DNA of 36,445 nucleotides from an uncultured Oscillospiraceae bacterium (GCA_944385415.1 CALWXC010000008.1:1-36445), one strand, 5' to 3'; counted from the first letter of the stretch, positions 22,173 through 29,986 are shown. Notes: a model not told the origin generated them from the letters alone. Made by a program: numbers and translations.

Positions 22173-23453
22173 ATGTCCGCATTTATTGATAAAGTCAGAA
22201 TCACCGTCAAGGCCGGCCGCGGCGGCGATGGCGCCGTGGCCTTCCACCGGGAGAAATTTGTGGCCGCCGGCGGCCCCGACGGCGGTGACGGCGGCAACGG
22301 CGGCAGCATTGTCCTGCGGGTGGACGATCACATGTCCACGCTGATGGACTTCCGCTACAAGCGCAAATACACCGCCGCCGACGGCATCAAGGGCGAGGGC
22401 GGCCGCCGCAAGGGCAAGGCCGGTGAAAACCTCATTATTAAGGTGCCCCGCGGCACCGTGGTCCGGGATGCCGAGACCAATGAGATCATCAAGGATATGT
22501 CCGACGACGAGGACTTTATTCTGGCCAAGGGCGGCCGGGGCGGCTGGGGCAACCACCATTTTGCCACCCCCACCCGGCAGGTGCCCCGGTTCGCCAAAGC
22601 GGGTCTGCCTGGCGAGACCCATGACGTGATTCTGGAATTGAAGCTCCTGGCCGATGTGGGGTTGGTGGGCTTCCCCAACGTGGGCAAGTCCACGCTGCTG
22701 TCGGTCACGTCCAACGCCCGGCCCAAGATTGCCAATTACCATTTCACCACCCTGTTTCCCAACCTGGGCGTCATCTATGTGGAGGAGGGTGTGTCCTTCG
22801 TCATGGCCGATATCCCCGGCATCATCGAAGGCGCCGCCGAGGGCGCGGGCCTGGGCCACGATTTTCTCCGCCACATTGACCGCTGCCGCCTGATGATTCA
22901 TGTGGTGGACGTGTCCGGCAGCGAGGACCGAGACCCGGTGGAGGATTTTGAGAAGATCAATGCCGAATTGCGGGAGTATTCTCCGGAGCTGGCGGAGCGG
23001 CCCATGATTGTGGCCGCCAATAAGATCGACCTGCTGCCCCCCGACAGCGACAACCTGGAACGGCTGCGCAAGTATGTCACCGAGCGGGGCTATGAGTTCT
23101 ATGAGATCTCGGCCGCCACCACCGCCGGTACGCGGGACCTGATGAAGGTGGTAGCGGGCAAACTGGCCCAGCTGCCTCCGGTCATTGTCTATGAGCCGGA
23201 ATACGTCAAGCCTTTGGCCGAGGCCGGCGGCGTGGAAGAGCTGACCATCGAGCAGTTCGACGACGTGTGGAGCGTCTCCGGCCTCTGGATGGAGCGGCTC
23301 CTGGGTGACGTCAATTTTGACGATTACGAGTCCCGCATGTACTTTGACCGGCAGCTGCGCAGGAGCGGCCTGTTTGCCCGGCTGGAGGAAATGGGGATTC
23401 AGGACGGCGACACCGTCAGCATCTACAACTGGGAATTCACCTACGAAAAGTAA
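22173..23453 (+). CDS. obgE: Obg-family GTPase ObgE/CgtA
   Basis: A 426-residue GTPase acting in 50S assembly and the stringent response. The glycine-rich Obg fold spans residues 1-~158 (KAGRGGDGAVAFHREKFVAAGGPDGGDG, then KGGRGGWGNHHFATPTRQVP). The G domain follows with G1 GFPNVGKSTLL, G3 DIPGIIEGA and G4 NKIDLL. The C-terminal ~75 residues form the OCT domain common in Firmicutes Obg (FDVWSVSG-like FDDVWSVSGLWMERLLGDVN). GGAGGAAG precedes the ATG. Linkage to rpmA is conserved across bacteria. A bidirectional terminator ends the gene. Confidence 0.96.
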   Translation: MSAFIDKVRITVKAGRGGDGAVAFHREKFVAAGGPDGGDGGNGGSIVLRVDDHMSTLMDFRYKRKYTAADGIKGEGGRRKGKAGENLIIKVPRGTVVRDAETNEIIKDMSDDEDFILAKGGRGGWGNHHFATPTRQVPRFAKAGLPGETHDVILELKLLADVGLVGFPNVGKSTLLSVTSNARPKIANYHFTTLFPNLGVIYVEEGVSFVMADIPGIIEGAAEGAGLGHDFLRHIDRCRLMIHVVDVSGSEDRDPVEDFEKINAELREYSPELAERPMIVAANKIDLLPPDSDNLERLRKYVTERGYEFYEISAATTAGTRDLMKVVAGKLAQLPPVIVYEPEYVKPLAEAGGVEELTIEQFDDVWSVSGLWMERLLGDVNFDDYESRMYFDRQLRRSGLFARLEEMGIQDGDTVSIYNWEFTYEK

Positions 23454-23464
23454 GGGTACCGCTG

Positions 23465-23499
23465 AAAAAGGAGCTGTTGCGGCGCAACAGCTCCTTTTT
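23465..23499. terminator. Bidirectional terminator between obgE and the C26 gene
   Basis: AAAAAGGAGCTGTTGC (23465-23480) and GCAACAGCTCCTTTTT (23484-23499) are exact complements around GGC, with U-tracts in both directions. Confidence 0.95.
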
Positions 23500-23506
23500 G
23501 CAGTGA

Positions 23507-24199
23507 TTATTCCCAATGGACCAGTTGTTGAAACAGGGCCAGAAAGCCTGGGGCGGCGTCGAGCAGCAGCTCCGGATGAAACTGCACGCCCAGAATGGGA
23601 CGGGTGGGGGACTCGAAGGCCTCCAAAATACCGTCGGCGGACCAGGCGGCGGCCACCAGACCCGGCGCCAAATCCCGGATGGCCTGATGGTGAAAGCTGT
23701 TGACGGCGGTCTGGCCGTTCATCAGCCGTTCAAAAAGGGTGCCGGGCACTGTGGAAATGGTGTGGGTGCATTCTGACGGAATCCGGCTGTCCTGGCGATG
23801 GCAGATGGTGGCCCCGGCCTGCTCGTGGATATCCTGATAGAGGGTGCCGCCCAGGGCCACATTGACCAACTGGGCCCCGCGGCAGACGGCAAGAATGGGC
23901 TTGCCCTGGGCTACGGCCTCCCGAATCAGGGCCAGTTCGAAGCGGTCCTGGGCCTCCTGGGTGAAGGTGACGGCCTGGATAGGCTCCTGTCCGTAGAGCA
24001 GGGGAGAGACGTCGATACCGCCGGGCACCAGCAGCCCGTCCAGTCCGGCCACCAGATGGGGCAGGGACTCCGGCGGCGTCAGCTGGGTCAGCAGGACGGG
24101 ACAGCCGCCGCAGCGGCGAACGGCGTCGAGATAGCTCCGTTTCACCGCGTATTGGTCCGCGGTCCCATCACAGGCGCAGGACACACCGATATACTGCAT
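23507..24199 (-). CDS. Class I glutamine amidotransferase-like gamma-glutamyl hydrolase (peptidase C26)
   Basis: A protein of ~230 residues of the PuuD/gamma-glutamyl-GABA hydrolase family. The nucleophile is the Cys in PILAVCRGAQLVNVALGGTL; the His-Glu pair is in GVQFHPE near the C-terminus; LLVPGGIDVSP is the oxyanion-strand motif. It probably hydrolyses a gamma-glutamyl bond in the cytoplasm, but the substrate is not determined by sequence. Two ATGs are possible, at 24208 and 24199. The second is nine bases from AAAGG and is preferred, because that site would abut the first. The gene is divergent from sfsA, with 44 bases between starts. Confidence 0.9.
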   Translation of the reverse strand: MQYIGVSCACDGTADQYAVKRSYLDAVRRCGGCPVLLTQLTPPESLPHLVAGLDGLLVPGGIDVSPLLYGQEPIQAVTFTQEAQDRFELALIREAVAQGKPILAVCRGAQLVNVALGGTLYQDIHEQAGATICHRQDSRIPSECTHTISTVPGTLFERLMNGQTAVNSFHHQAIRDLAPGLVAAAWSADGILEAFESPTRPILGVQFHPELLLDAAPGFLALFQQLVHWE

Positions 24200-24243
24200 A
24201 AAATTCATCCTTTCTGAGCCGGAATCCGGCAGGAGTTGTTAAA

Positions 24244-24942
24244 ATGATCTATAAATCCGTTTTTCAGGGCGTCTTTCTCCGCCGCCCCAACCGCTTTCTG
24301 GCCCATGTGCTCATCGACGGCAGGGAAGTGGTGGCCCATGTGAAAAATACCGGCCGCTGTGGAGAACTTCTGATTCCCGGCGCGGAGGTCTGGTGTACCT
24401 ACCACGACGACCCAAAGCGAAAAACTCAGTGGTCCCTGATTACCGTCCGCAAGGGGGACACCTTATTTAATATCGATTCCCAGGTCCCCAACCGGCTGGC
24501 CGGGGAGTGGATGCAGCAGGGCGGCCTGGGGGTGACTGTGGAGCAGCAGAAAGCCGAGCACCGCTACGGCGACGCCCGGCTGGACTGGTTTTTTCAAGCG
24601 GACGGGAGACCCTGCCTTCTGGAGGTCAAGGGCGTGACGCTGGAACAGAACGGCGTGGCCCGGTTCCCCGACGCCCCCACGGAACGGGGCGCCAAGCATG
24701 TCCACCATCTGCGGCAGGCTGTGGGAGAGGGCTACGGGGCCTATATCCTCTTTGTCTGCCAGATGGCGGGCATCTCCCGTGTGGAACCCAATGTGGAACG
24801 GGACCCGGCGTTTGCACAGGCCCTGTGGATGGCCCGGGAAGCGGGCGTACAGCTGTTGGCAGTGGAATGCGATGTGACACCCGATTCCATCACCGCCGCC
24901 CGGCCGGTGCCGGTGGTGCTGCCCGATCAGTGCAGCAATTGA
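24244..24942 (+). CDS. sfsA: SfsA family protein
   Basis: A 232-residue protein with an N-terminal OB-like fold (FLRRPNRFLAHVLIDGREVVAHVKNTGRC) and a C-terminal PD-(D/E)XK nuclease-like core (RLDWFFQADGRPCLLEVKGVTL, with Asp, Glu and Lys of the active site). The RFPDAPTERGAKHVHHL and MAGISRVEPN segments are family hallmarks. SfsA was named for sugar fermentation stimulation in E. coli; its biochemical role is uncertain, and nucleic-acid binding is supported by the fold. GGAG lies about ten bases upstream of the ATG. Its 3' end overlaps the convergent rsmA gene by 16 bases. Confidence 0.94.
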   Translation: MIYKSVFQGVFLRRPNRFLAHVLIDGREVVAHVKNTGRCGELLIPGAEVWCTYHDDPKRKTQWSLITVRKGDTLFNIDSQVPNRLAGEWMQQGGLGVTVEQQKAEHRYGDARLDWFFQADGRPCLLEVKGVTLEQNGVARFPDAPTERGAKHVHHLRQAVGEGYGAYILFVCQMAGISRVEPNVERDPAFAQALWMAREAGVQLLAVECDVTPDSITAARPVPVVLPDQCSN

Positions 24943-25787
24943 TAAATTTCGTTGGCAATGGCGGCGAAGCCCTCGATTTCCAGCGTTTCGCCCCGGACAT
25001 TGGCGGGCAGGCCGCAATCCTCGATGACGGCGGACAGCTGTTCCTTGCTGAGATTGGAGAAGCCGCTGGACAGACCGTTGAGCAGCGTTTTGCGCCGCTG
25101 GGCGAAGCTGGCCCGAACCACCCGGAAAAAGAGGGCTTCGTCCTCGATGTGGCAGGGAGGCTCCGTCCGCATGGTCAGTTTGAGAATGGCGGACATGACT
25201 TTCGGCTGGGGGATAAAGCAGGAGGGCGGCACGTCGAAGAGCAGTTCCGGTTGGGCGTAGTATTGGCAGAAGACGCTGAACGCGCCGTAATTACCGCTGC
25301 CTGCCTTGGAACAGATACGCTGGGCCACTTCCTTTTGGACCATGACCGTGACCGCCTCAAAGGCCCGGCTTTCCAGCAGAGCGGCCAAGACCGGAGACGT
25401 AATATAATAAGGTAGGTTGGCGCAGGCCATGGGCCGCAGTCCGGGAAATTCCTCCCGCACCAGTTTGGCAATGTCCTGCTTGAGCACGTCGTCAAACTGA
25501 ATGCGCAGATTGTCGAAGCGGCCCAGCGTTTCAGCCAGAATGGGCTGTAACGTCCGGTCCACCTCCACGGCCAGGACTTTCCCGGCGTTGAGACACAGCT
25601 GTTCCGTCAGGGGGCCGATGCCGGGGCCCACCTCCAGAACGCCGCAGGTCTCGTCGATGCCAGCGGCCTCCACAATCTGCCGGGGCACCCAGCCCTGGGT
25701 CAAAAAGTTCTGGCCCTTGGCCTTGGAGAACCGGAAGCCGTGGCGGTGCAGCAGCTCCTTGATGTCGTTGATATTGCAAAGATCCAT
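24927..25787 (-). CDS. rsmA: 16S rRNA (adenine1518/1519-N6) dimethyltransferase RsmA
   Basis: A 286-residue SAM-dependent methyltransferase that dimethylates the two adenines near the 3' end of 16S rRNA (KsgA). Motifs: KAKGQNFL at the N-terminus, SAM-binding VLEVGPGIGPLTEQL, AVEVDRTL, the catalytic NLPYYITSP, and the C-terminal RASFAQRRKTLLN. ATG at 25787 has GGAGG six bases upstream; the longer in-frame ORF would run through the upstream terminator and was rejected. In Bacillus the order is yabE-rnmV-ksgA; here the YabE-like gene lies directly upstream and no rnmV intervenes. Confidence 0.96.
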   Translation of the reverse strand: MDLCNINDIKELLHRHGFRFSKAKGQNFLTQGWVPRQIVEAAGIDETCGVLEVGPGIGPLTEQLCLNAGKVLAVEVDRTLQPILAETLGRFDNLRIQFDDVLKQDIAKLVREEFPGLRPMACANLPYYITSPVLAALLESRAFEAVTVMVQKEVAQRICSKAGSGNYGAFSVFCQYYAQPELLFDVPPSCFIPQPKVMSAILKLTMRTEPPCHIEDEALFFRVVRASFAQRRKTLLNGLSSGFSNLSKEQLSAVIEDCGLPANVRGETLEIEGFAAIANEIYQLLH

Positions 25788-25820
25788 GGTGATCCTCCGT
25801 GATATACTATATAATAATAG

Positions 25821-25865
25821 AAATCGTCCGTTGTCATGGATAGTGTACCAGACAACGGACGATTT
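25821..25865 (-). terminator. Terminator between the YabE-like gene and rsmA
   Basis: A perfect 15-bp stem: AAATCGTCCGTTGTC (25821-25835) with GACAACGGACGATTT (25851-25865). The U-tract in the minus direction is interrupted (TTTCTATTATTAT); the plus side has a better one. On the minus strand ATGACA in the stem and a TATA-rich run after it could form a weak rsmA promoter. Confidence 0.75.
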
Positions 25866-25873
25866 TTCAATTT

Positions 25874-26914
25874 TTATTCTTCCACCACATAGATGGTCAC
25901 AGGCCGGTAGCCGAACTGGATGCATTCATCCCAGGTGCTGAAATAGAGATCCACCTTGTTGCCCTTAATCAGGCCGCCGGTGTCCTCGGCAATGCAGTAG
26001 CCGTAGACGTACTGGCCGTCCTGGGAGACGATGTACAATTTGGAGCCCAGAGGAATCACGCTGGGGTCCACGGCCACCTTGCCCACCTCGGCCACAGTGC
26101 CAGAGGCCGTGTGGCCCACATAGCCGGGACAGTTGTAGGCCGTGGCCTTGCCGTTGATGACCCGTTCATATTCCAGCACTTCACCGCCGGCGGTGACAAT
26201 GGCATTGCCCTCGGCGTCGGTGGGCATGGCGGCGCTTTCCGCGCCGCGGATGACAATGCGGTCCTTGGCTTCGGTGGTCACATTGGTGTCGGTGACCGTG
26301 CGGCTCACCTCCACGCCGTTTTCATAGGTGACATTGGCGGTGACGGTCTGCATGCCGTCGCTGCCCTCCTCCAACACAGTCTCCTGGCCGGGCTGGAGGA
26401 CATTGTTGTGGAACACCTGCTCCCCGGCGGGGACGGCTTCCTCATAGGTGAGGGTTTTGGTTTCGACGCGGGTGACTACGATGGTCATGTCGGTTTCCGT
26501 GGGGGTGTCCAGGGGAACGGAAATCTTGTCGTCGGTGTCCAGGGTGACGCCCACGGCGTCCAGCACCTGGGAGACCGGCTCGCCGTAGGTGGCCAGGGTG
26601 CGCACCTGTCCGTCGGCCACCAGATGGACCGTCTGCCGGCGCAGCACCGTCAGGTCCAGGCCGTCGGCTCCCTGGGCGGCAGTATAGACATCGGACCGGC
26701 CCAACGTCACACCGGCTTCCTGCAGGACCTCGTCCGGGTCCCGGGTGAAGGTGGTGTGAACGATGACCTCGTCCCGGTCGTGAATCACGTAGGTACTCTG
26801 GGCTGCCGCCGGAATCATCAGCGCCGAAGCCGTCAGGGCCGTGGTCACCACGGCGGAGGCCAGACGCTGCAAGGGGGAATGGCGGTGCAGCAGGGAGTAG
26901 GTACTGTAGTGCAT
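25874..26914 (-). CDS. YabE/Rpf-like cell-wall protein (DUF348, G5 and 3D domains)
   Basis: A 346-residue secreted protein. A signal segment is seen at ~18-38 (LASAVVTTALTASALMIPAAA). Two DUF348 ubiquitin-like repeats follow (VIVHTTFTRDPDEVLQEAGVTL and VRTLATYGEPVSQVLDAVGV), then a G5 domain (VVTRVETKTLTYEEAVPAG through VTYENGVEVSRTVT), and a C-terminal 3D domain with its three aspartates (VAVDPSVIPLGSKLY, AEDTGG, KVDLYF). The 3D domain is a lytic transglycosylase-like module, so the protein likely remodels peptidoglycan in growth or resuscitation. AAAGGAGGT precedes the ATG. It has a consensus promoter 100 bases upstream. Confidence 0.93.
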   Translation of the reverse strand: MHYSTYSLLHRHSPLQRLASAVVTTALTASALMIPAAAQSTYVIHDRDEVIVHTTFTRDPDEVLQEAGVTLGRSDVYTAAQGADGLDLTVLRRQTVHLVADGQVRTLATYGEPVSQVLDAVGVTLDTDDKISVPLDTPTETDMTIVVTRVETKTLTYEEAVPAGEQVFHNNVLQPGQETVLEEGSDGMQTVTANVTYENGVEVSRTVTDTNVTTEAKDRIVIRGAESAAMPTDAEGNAIVTAGGEVLEYERVINGKATAYNCPGYVGHTASGTVAEVGKVAVDPSVIPLGSKLYIVSQDGQYVYGYCIAEDTGGLIKGNKVDLYFSTWDECIQFGYRPVTIYVVEE

Positions 26915-27011
26915 TGGGATACCTCCTTTTGCAGCCTGTATACTCTTGTTGAATAAATAACGATAGTTTACAAGCTGTAACTTTTTGTAATCATATGCAC
27001 GACAGGTATGT

Positions 27012-27039
27012 ATTATAACGGGAAATTCAATTTTGTCAA
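27012..27039 (-). promoter_or_regulatory. Consensus promoter of the YabE-like gene
   Basis: On the minus strand a perfect TTGACA (27034-27039), a 16-base spacer and a perfect TATAAT (27012-27017). The UTR is ~90 bases and no riboswitch core is seen. From here to the thrS promoter (27040-27200) the DNA is A/T-rich and I see nothing else in it. Confidence 0.85.
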
Positions 27040-27200
27040 GTTTTCAAGGAAAATTGCATTATTTTCTGAATTTTTTAGAATTTATGTAAACGCAGGTTAC
27101 ATCTGTTATTTTGCATATATGCGAAAATTTCCCGGAAAAATATCGGGAAAAATGAATACTGTTACAAAAGGGTTAACATAATGACAGCAGCAAATGGTAA

Positions 27201-27229
27201 TTGACATTTGCCGTGGGCTGTGCTAGAGT
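27201..27229 (+). promoter_or_regulatory. Promoter of the thrS T-box transcript
   Basis: Perfect TTGACA (27201-27206), a 17-base spacer and TAGAGT (27224-27229). Confidence 0.8.
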
Positions 27230-27235
27230 AGGGGA

Positions 27236-27494
27236 TGACAAAATGGCGTTGACGAAGACGCGCCTCGTTCCCAGAAACCCAGAGAGGGGCCCGGATGGTG
27301 AAAGGGTCCTGTTTTATGGACGAAGGCCCACCACTTCCGAGCTGCCCGGCTGAACCTCTTTTCAGAGCAGTAAGCGGGACGGGACCGCCCGTTACAGCGG
27401 CCAATGAGCGGCGCCCCGATGGGCGCAAGCAGGGTGGAACCGTGGAATACGACTTTGTATCCCACCCCTGATCACAGTCAGGGGCGGGATTTTT
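27236..27494 (+). ncRNA. T-box riboswitch controlling thrS
   Basis: A tRNA-sensing leader. The stem I landmarks AGAGAG and GGTGAAAG are at ~27281-27304, and an ACC threonine codon at 27330-27332 is the probable specifier. A GTAAGCGGGACGG-type stem III lies near 27370-27396. The T-box core AGGGTGGAACCGTGG (27431-27445) holds the TGGA that pairs with uncharged tRNA. A terminator follows: CCCACCCCTGA (27461-27471) with TCAGGGGCGGG (27478-27488) and five T. Uncharged tRNA-Thr should favour the antiterminator and thrS expression. Confidence 0.92.
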
Positions 27495-27529
27495 CTTTTG
27501 CCCCTCAATCAAAAAAGGAGGAACCCCAT

Positions 27530-29326
27530 ATGTCCGAAGAAAACCTGTACACCTTTGAAAACGAGGAATACCGCAAGACCTATTGGCACACCTGCTCCCA
27601 TGTGATGGCCCAGGCCGTCAAGCGCCTGTGGCCTGAGACGAAGCTGGCTATCGGCCCCGCCATCGACAACGGTTTCTATTATGATCTGGACTCCGAGAAG
27701 GCGTTTACGCCGGAGGACCTGGAGAAAATCGAGGCCGAAATGCGGAAGATCTGCAAGGAAAAGCTGAAGCTGGAGCGGTTTGAGCTGCCCCGCGCCGAGG
27801 CGCTGAAGCTCATGGAGGAGCAGGGCGAGCCCTACAAGGTGGAGCTGATCAACGATCTGCCGGAGGATGCCCACATTTCTTTCTATAAGCAGGGCGAGTT
27901 CACCGACCTGTGCGCCGGTCCCCATCTGGACTCCACGGGCCGCATCAAGGGCAACGCCATCAAGCTGACCCAGTGCTGCGGCGCGTACTGGCGCGGCGAT
28001 TCCAACCGGAAGATGCTCCAGCGTATCTACGGCATGGCCTTCCCCAAGAAGGACGAGCTGGACGAGTATCTGGCCAAGCAGGCCGAGGCCCTCAAGCGCG
28101 ACCACAACAAGCTGGGCCGGGAGCTGGAGTACTTCACCACCGTTGATGTCATCGGCCAGGGTCTGCCGGTGCTGCTGCCCAAGGGCGCCAGAGTCATCCA
28201 GCAGCTCCAGCGCTGGGTGGAGGACGAGGAGCAGAAGCGCGGCTATCTGCTGACCAAGACCCCCCTGATGGCAAAACGGGAGCTCTATAAGATTTCCGGC
28301 CACTGGGACCACTATCTGGACGGCATGTTTGTCCTGGGCGATCCCCACGACGAGACCAAGGAGTGCTTTGCCCTGCGTCCCATGACCTGCCCCTTCCAGT
28401 ATCAGGTCTATCTGAACCGGGCCCGTTCCTACCGCGATCTGCCCATGCGTCTAGGCGAGACGTCCACCCTGTTCCGCAATGAGGATTCCGGCGAGATGCA
28501 CGGTCTGATCCGTGTCCGTCAGTTCACCATCTCCGAGGGCCATCTGGTCCTGTGTCCTGAGCAGCTGGAAGAGGAGTTCAAGGGCTGCCTGGATCTGGCC
28601 AAATACTGCCTGGGCACCGTGGGCCTGCTGGACAAGTGTACGTTCCGCTTCTCCCAGTGGGACCCGGCCAACCCCAACAATAAATATGAGGGTACGCCGG
28701 AGCAGTGGGAGGAAGCCCAGCGAGTCATGGGCCAGATTCTCGACGATCTGGATGTGAACTACACCGTCGGCATCGACGAAGCTGCCTTCTACGGCCCCAA
28801 GCTGGACATTCAGTATAAGAATGTCTACGGCAAGGAGGATACGCTGGTCACCATTCAGATCGACATGCTCCTGGCCAAGCAGTTCGGCATGGAGTATACC
28901 GATACCGACGGCCAGAAGAAGACGCCGTATATCATCCACCGCACGTCCCTGGGCTGCTATGAGCGTACCCTGGCCTACCTGATTGAGGAGTACGCCGGTG
29001 CCCTGCCCACGTGGATGGCTCCCGAGCAGGCCCGCATTATGACCATCACCGAGCGGACCAACGACTACGCCTGGGAGGTCAAGAAGCAGCTGGAAGCCCT
29101 GGGCATCCGGGTGGAAGTGGACGACCGCAACGAGAAGATCGGCAAGAAGATCCGGGAGGCCCAGCTGGAGAAGGTGCCCTTTATGCTGGTGGTGGGCGAC
29201 AAGGAGGCCGAGAACGGCCAGGTTGCCGTCCGGACCCGTAAGGGCGTGGACGAAGGCGTCATGAGCGTGGCGGACTTCGGCAAGCGCATCCGCGAGGAAA
29301 TTGACACCAAGGGCCGCAACGTCTAA
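27530..29326 (+). CDS. thrS: Threonyl-tRNA synthetase lacking the TGS domain
   Basis: A 598-residue class II synthetase charging tRNA-Thr. The protein starts almost directly in the editing domain: HTCSHVMAQAV (HxxxH) at ~19-29 and FTDLCAGPHL at ~125. The catalytic core follows with motif 2 around LGETSTLFRNEDSGEMHGLIRVRQFT, zinc ligands in RPMTCPFQY and EGHLVL, and motif 3 in HRTSLGCYERTLAYLIEEYAG. The C-terminal anticodon-binding domain begins near PEQARIMTITERTNDY. Family members usually have ~640 residues with an N-terminal TGS domain of ~60; here it is absent. ATG at 27530 has AAGGAGGA at eight bases. A T-box precedes it and a hairpin cassette follows. Confidence 0.95.
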   Translation: MSEENLYTFENEEYRKTYWHTCSHVMAQAVKRLWPETKLAIGPAIDNGFYYDLDSEKAFTPEDLEKIEAEMRKICKEKLKLERFELPRAEALKLMEEQGEPYKVELINDLPEDAHISFYKQGEFTDLCAGPHLDSTGRIKGNAIKLTQCCGAYWRGDSNRKMLQRIYGMAFPKKDELDEYLAKQAEALKRDHNKLGRELEYFTTVDVIGQGLPVLLPKGARVIQQLQRWVEDEEQKRGYLLTKTPLMAKRELYKISGHWDHYLDGMFVLGDPHDETKECFALRPMTCPFQYQVYLNRARSYRDLPMRLGETSTLFRNEDSGEMHGLIRVRQFTISEGHLVLCPEQLEEEFKGCLDLAKYCLGTVGLLDKCTFRFSQWDPANPNNKYEGTPEQWEEAQRVMGQILDDLDVNYTVGIDEAAFYGPKLDIQYKNVYGKEDTLVTIQIDMLLAKQFGMEYTDTDGQKKTPYIIHRTSLGCYERTLAYLIEEYAGALPTWMAPEQARIMTITERTNDYAWEVKKQLEALGIRVEVDDRNEKIGKKIREAQLEKVPFMLVVGDKEAENGQVAVRTRKGVDEGVMSVADFGKRIREEIDTKGRNV

Positions 29327-29425
29327 AAAGCAGAAAAAAGATAAGAGTTTTACTCGATTTTTTTCAAAAAATCGCGGTTTCCAAAGGCAGAGCCTTTGGT
29401 CGCGCCTCGCAAGGCGCGAAATACC

Positions 29426-29525
29426 CGCTGGCCGCAGCCAGCGAAATACCCGCGCCGCGCACGGCGCGAAATACCCGCTGGCCGCAGCCAGCGAAATACC
29501 CGCGCCGCGCACGGCGCGAAATACC
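29426..29525 (+). repeat. Exact 50-base tandem duplication within cassette 3
   Basis: Two identical 50-base units (29426-29475 and 29476-29525), each with two CGCA-loop hairpins (CGCTGGCCGCAGCCAGCG and CGCGCCGCGCACGGCGCG) and two AAATACC spacers. Identity over the whole unit suggests recent expansion by slippage or recombination. Confidence 0.95.
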
Positions 29526-29581
29526 CAATCGTCCCAAAGCGCCATCCGCAGATGGCGCAATCCCCACGGCGTCAGCCGTAA

Positions 29582-29627
29582 GGCCGCCGTCCCCACCCCA
29601 TCGCGGGTGGTGGACGGCGGCCTTTTT
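29582..29627 (+). terminator. Intrinsic terminator at the end of cassette 3 (thrS side)
   Basis: GGCCGCCGTCC (29582-29592) pairs with GGACGGCGGCC (29612-29622), with an inner CCACCC/GGGTGG stem and one bulged T, then five T. It lies about 255 bases after the thrS stop. Confidence 0.85.
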
Positions 29628-29638
29628 GTACACCCCAC

Positions 29639-29896
29639 CGTAGGGCGCGGCATCCTTGACGCGCCCACACCGCACCCCATCCGGGGCCGTCAGGGATGCC
29701 GGCCCCTACGCCGGTGGTGCTCGGCAGTGCAGCACGGCGGCGGGACACATAGGTCCTACGTCCCATGTCGGCAGTTCGTCTGTATATGTAGGGCGGCACC
29801 TGCGTGTGCCGCCCTGCGTTACCGGGGGCGTTGCCTGGTGCATTGCGGTGCAATCGTAAACCCCTGCCAGCGGCGGGGGCAAGCCACTGCCCTACG
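29639..29896. repeat. Cluster of GTAGGG-type imperfect inverted repeats
   Basis: Gene-free mosaic. CGTAGGGCGCGGCATCCTTG (29639-) and the region 29685-29710 are imperfect reverse complements. GGGCGGCAC-CTGCGT-GTGCCGCCC (29791-29814) is a perfect 9-bp hairpin following GTA. The segment 29871-29896, read on the minus strand, starts CGTAGGGCAGTGGCTTGCCC. The shared [CT]GTAGGG ends suggest several copies of a small repeat family in both orientations. From 29897 to the aminotransferase promoter I see nothing further. Confidence 0.6.
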
Positions 29897-29986
29897 GGGT
29901 GAAACCAACCGGCTACCACAAACACAATCCGAACTCCATACGGAACTTGGCTTATCTATCACGGCGAACAACGATACATTTTCCAC

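Larger units (their letters stand above)
29335..29627 (+). repeat. Modular hairpin repeat cassette, copy 3 (expanded)
   Basis: Begins nine bases after the thrS stop, in thrS orientation. Parts: head ACTCGATTTTTTTCAAAAAATCG, a CCAAAGGC-AGA-GCCTTTGG hairpin, then five 18-base CGCA-loop hairpins at 29401, 29426, 29451, 29476 and 29501, each followed by AAATACC (25-base period). After these come CAATCGTCCC, a 20-base CGCA-loop hairpin (29539-29558), an ACGGC-GTCA-GCCGT hairpin and the terminator. Stems differ between modules but stay fully paired, while loop and spacer stay constant. Confidence 0.88.

Noticed and set aside
27040..27200. Possible coding or RNA content in the A/T-rich gap between the YabE-like promoter and the thrS promoter
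   Set aside because: No ORF of useful length with a ribosome site and no strong hairpin; it looks like plain divergent promoter DNA.
29401..29558. Regularly spaced palindromic array resembling a CRISPR
   Set aside because: The 'spacers' are the same seven bases (AAATACC) and the palindromes vary instead. There are no unique 30-40 base spacers and no cas genes.
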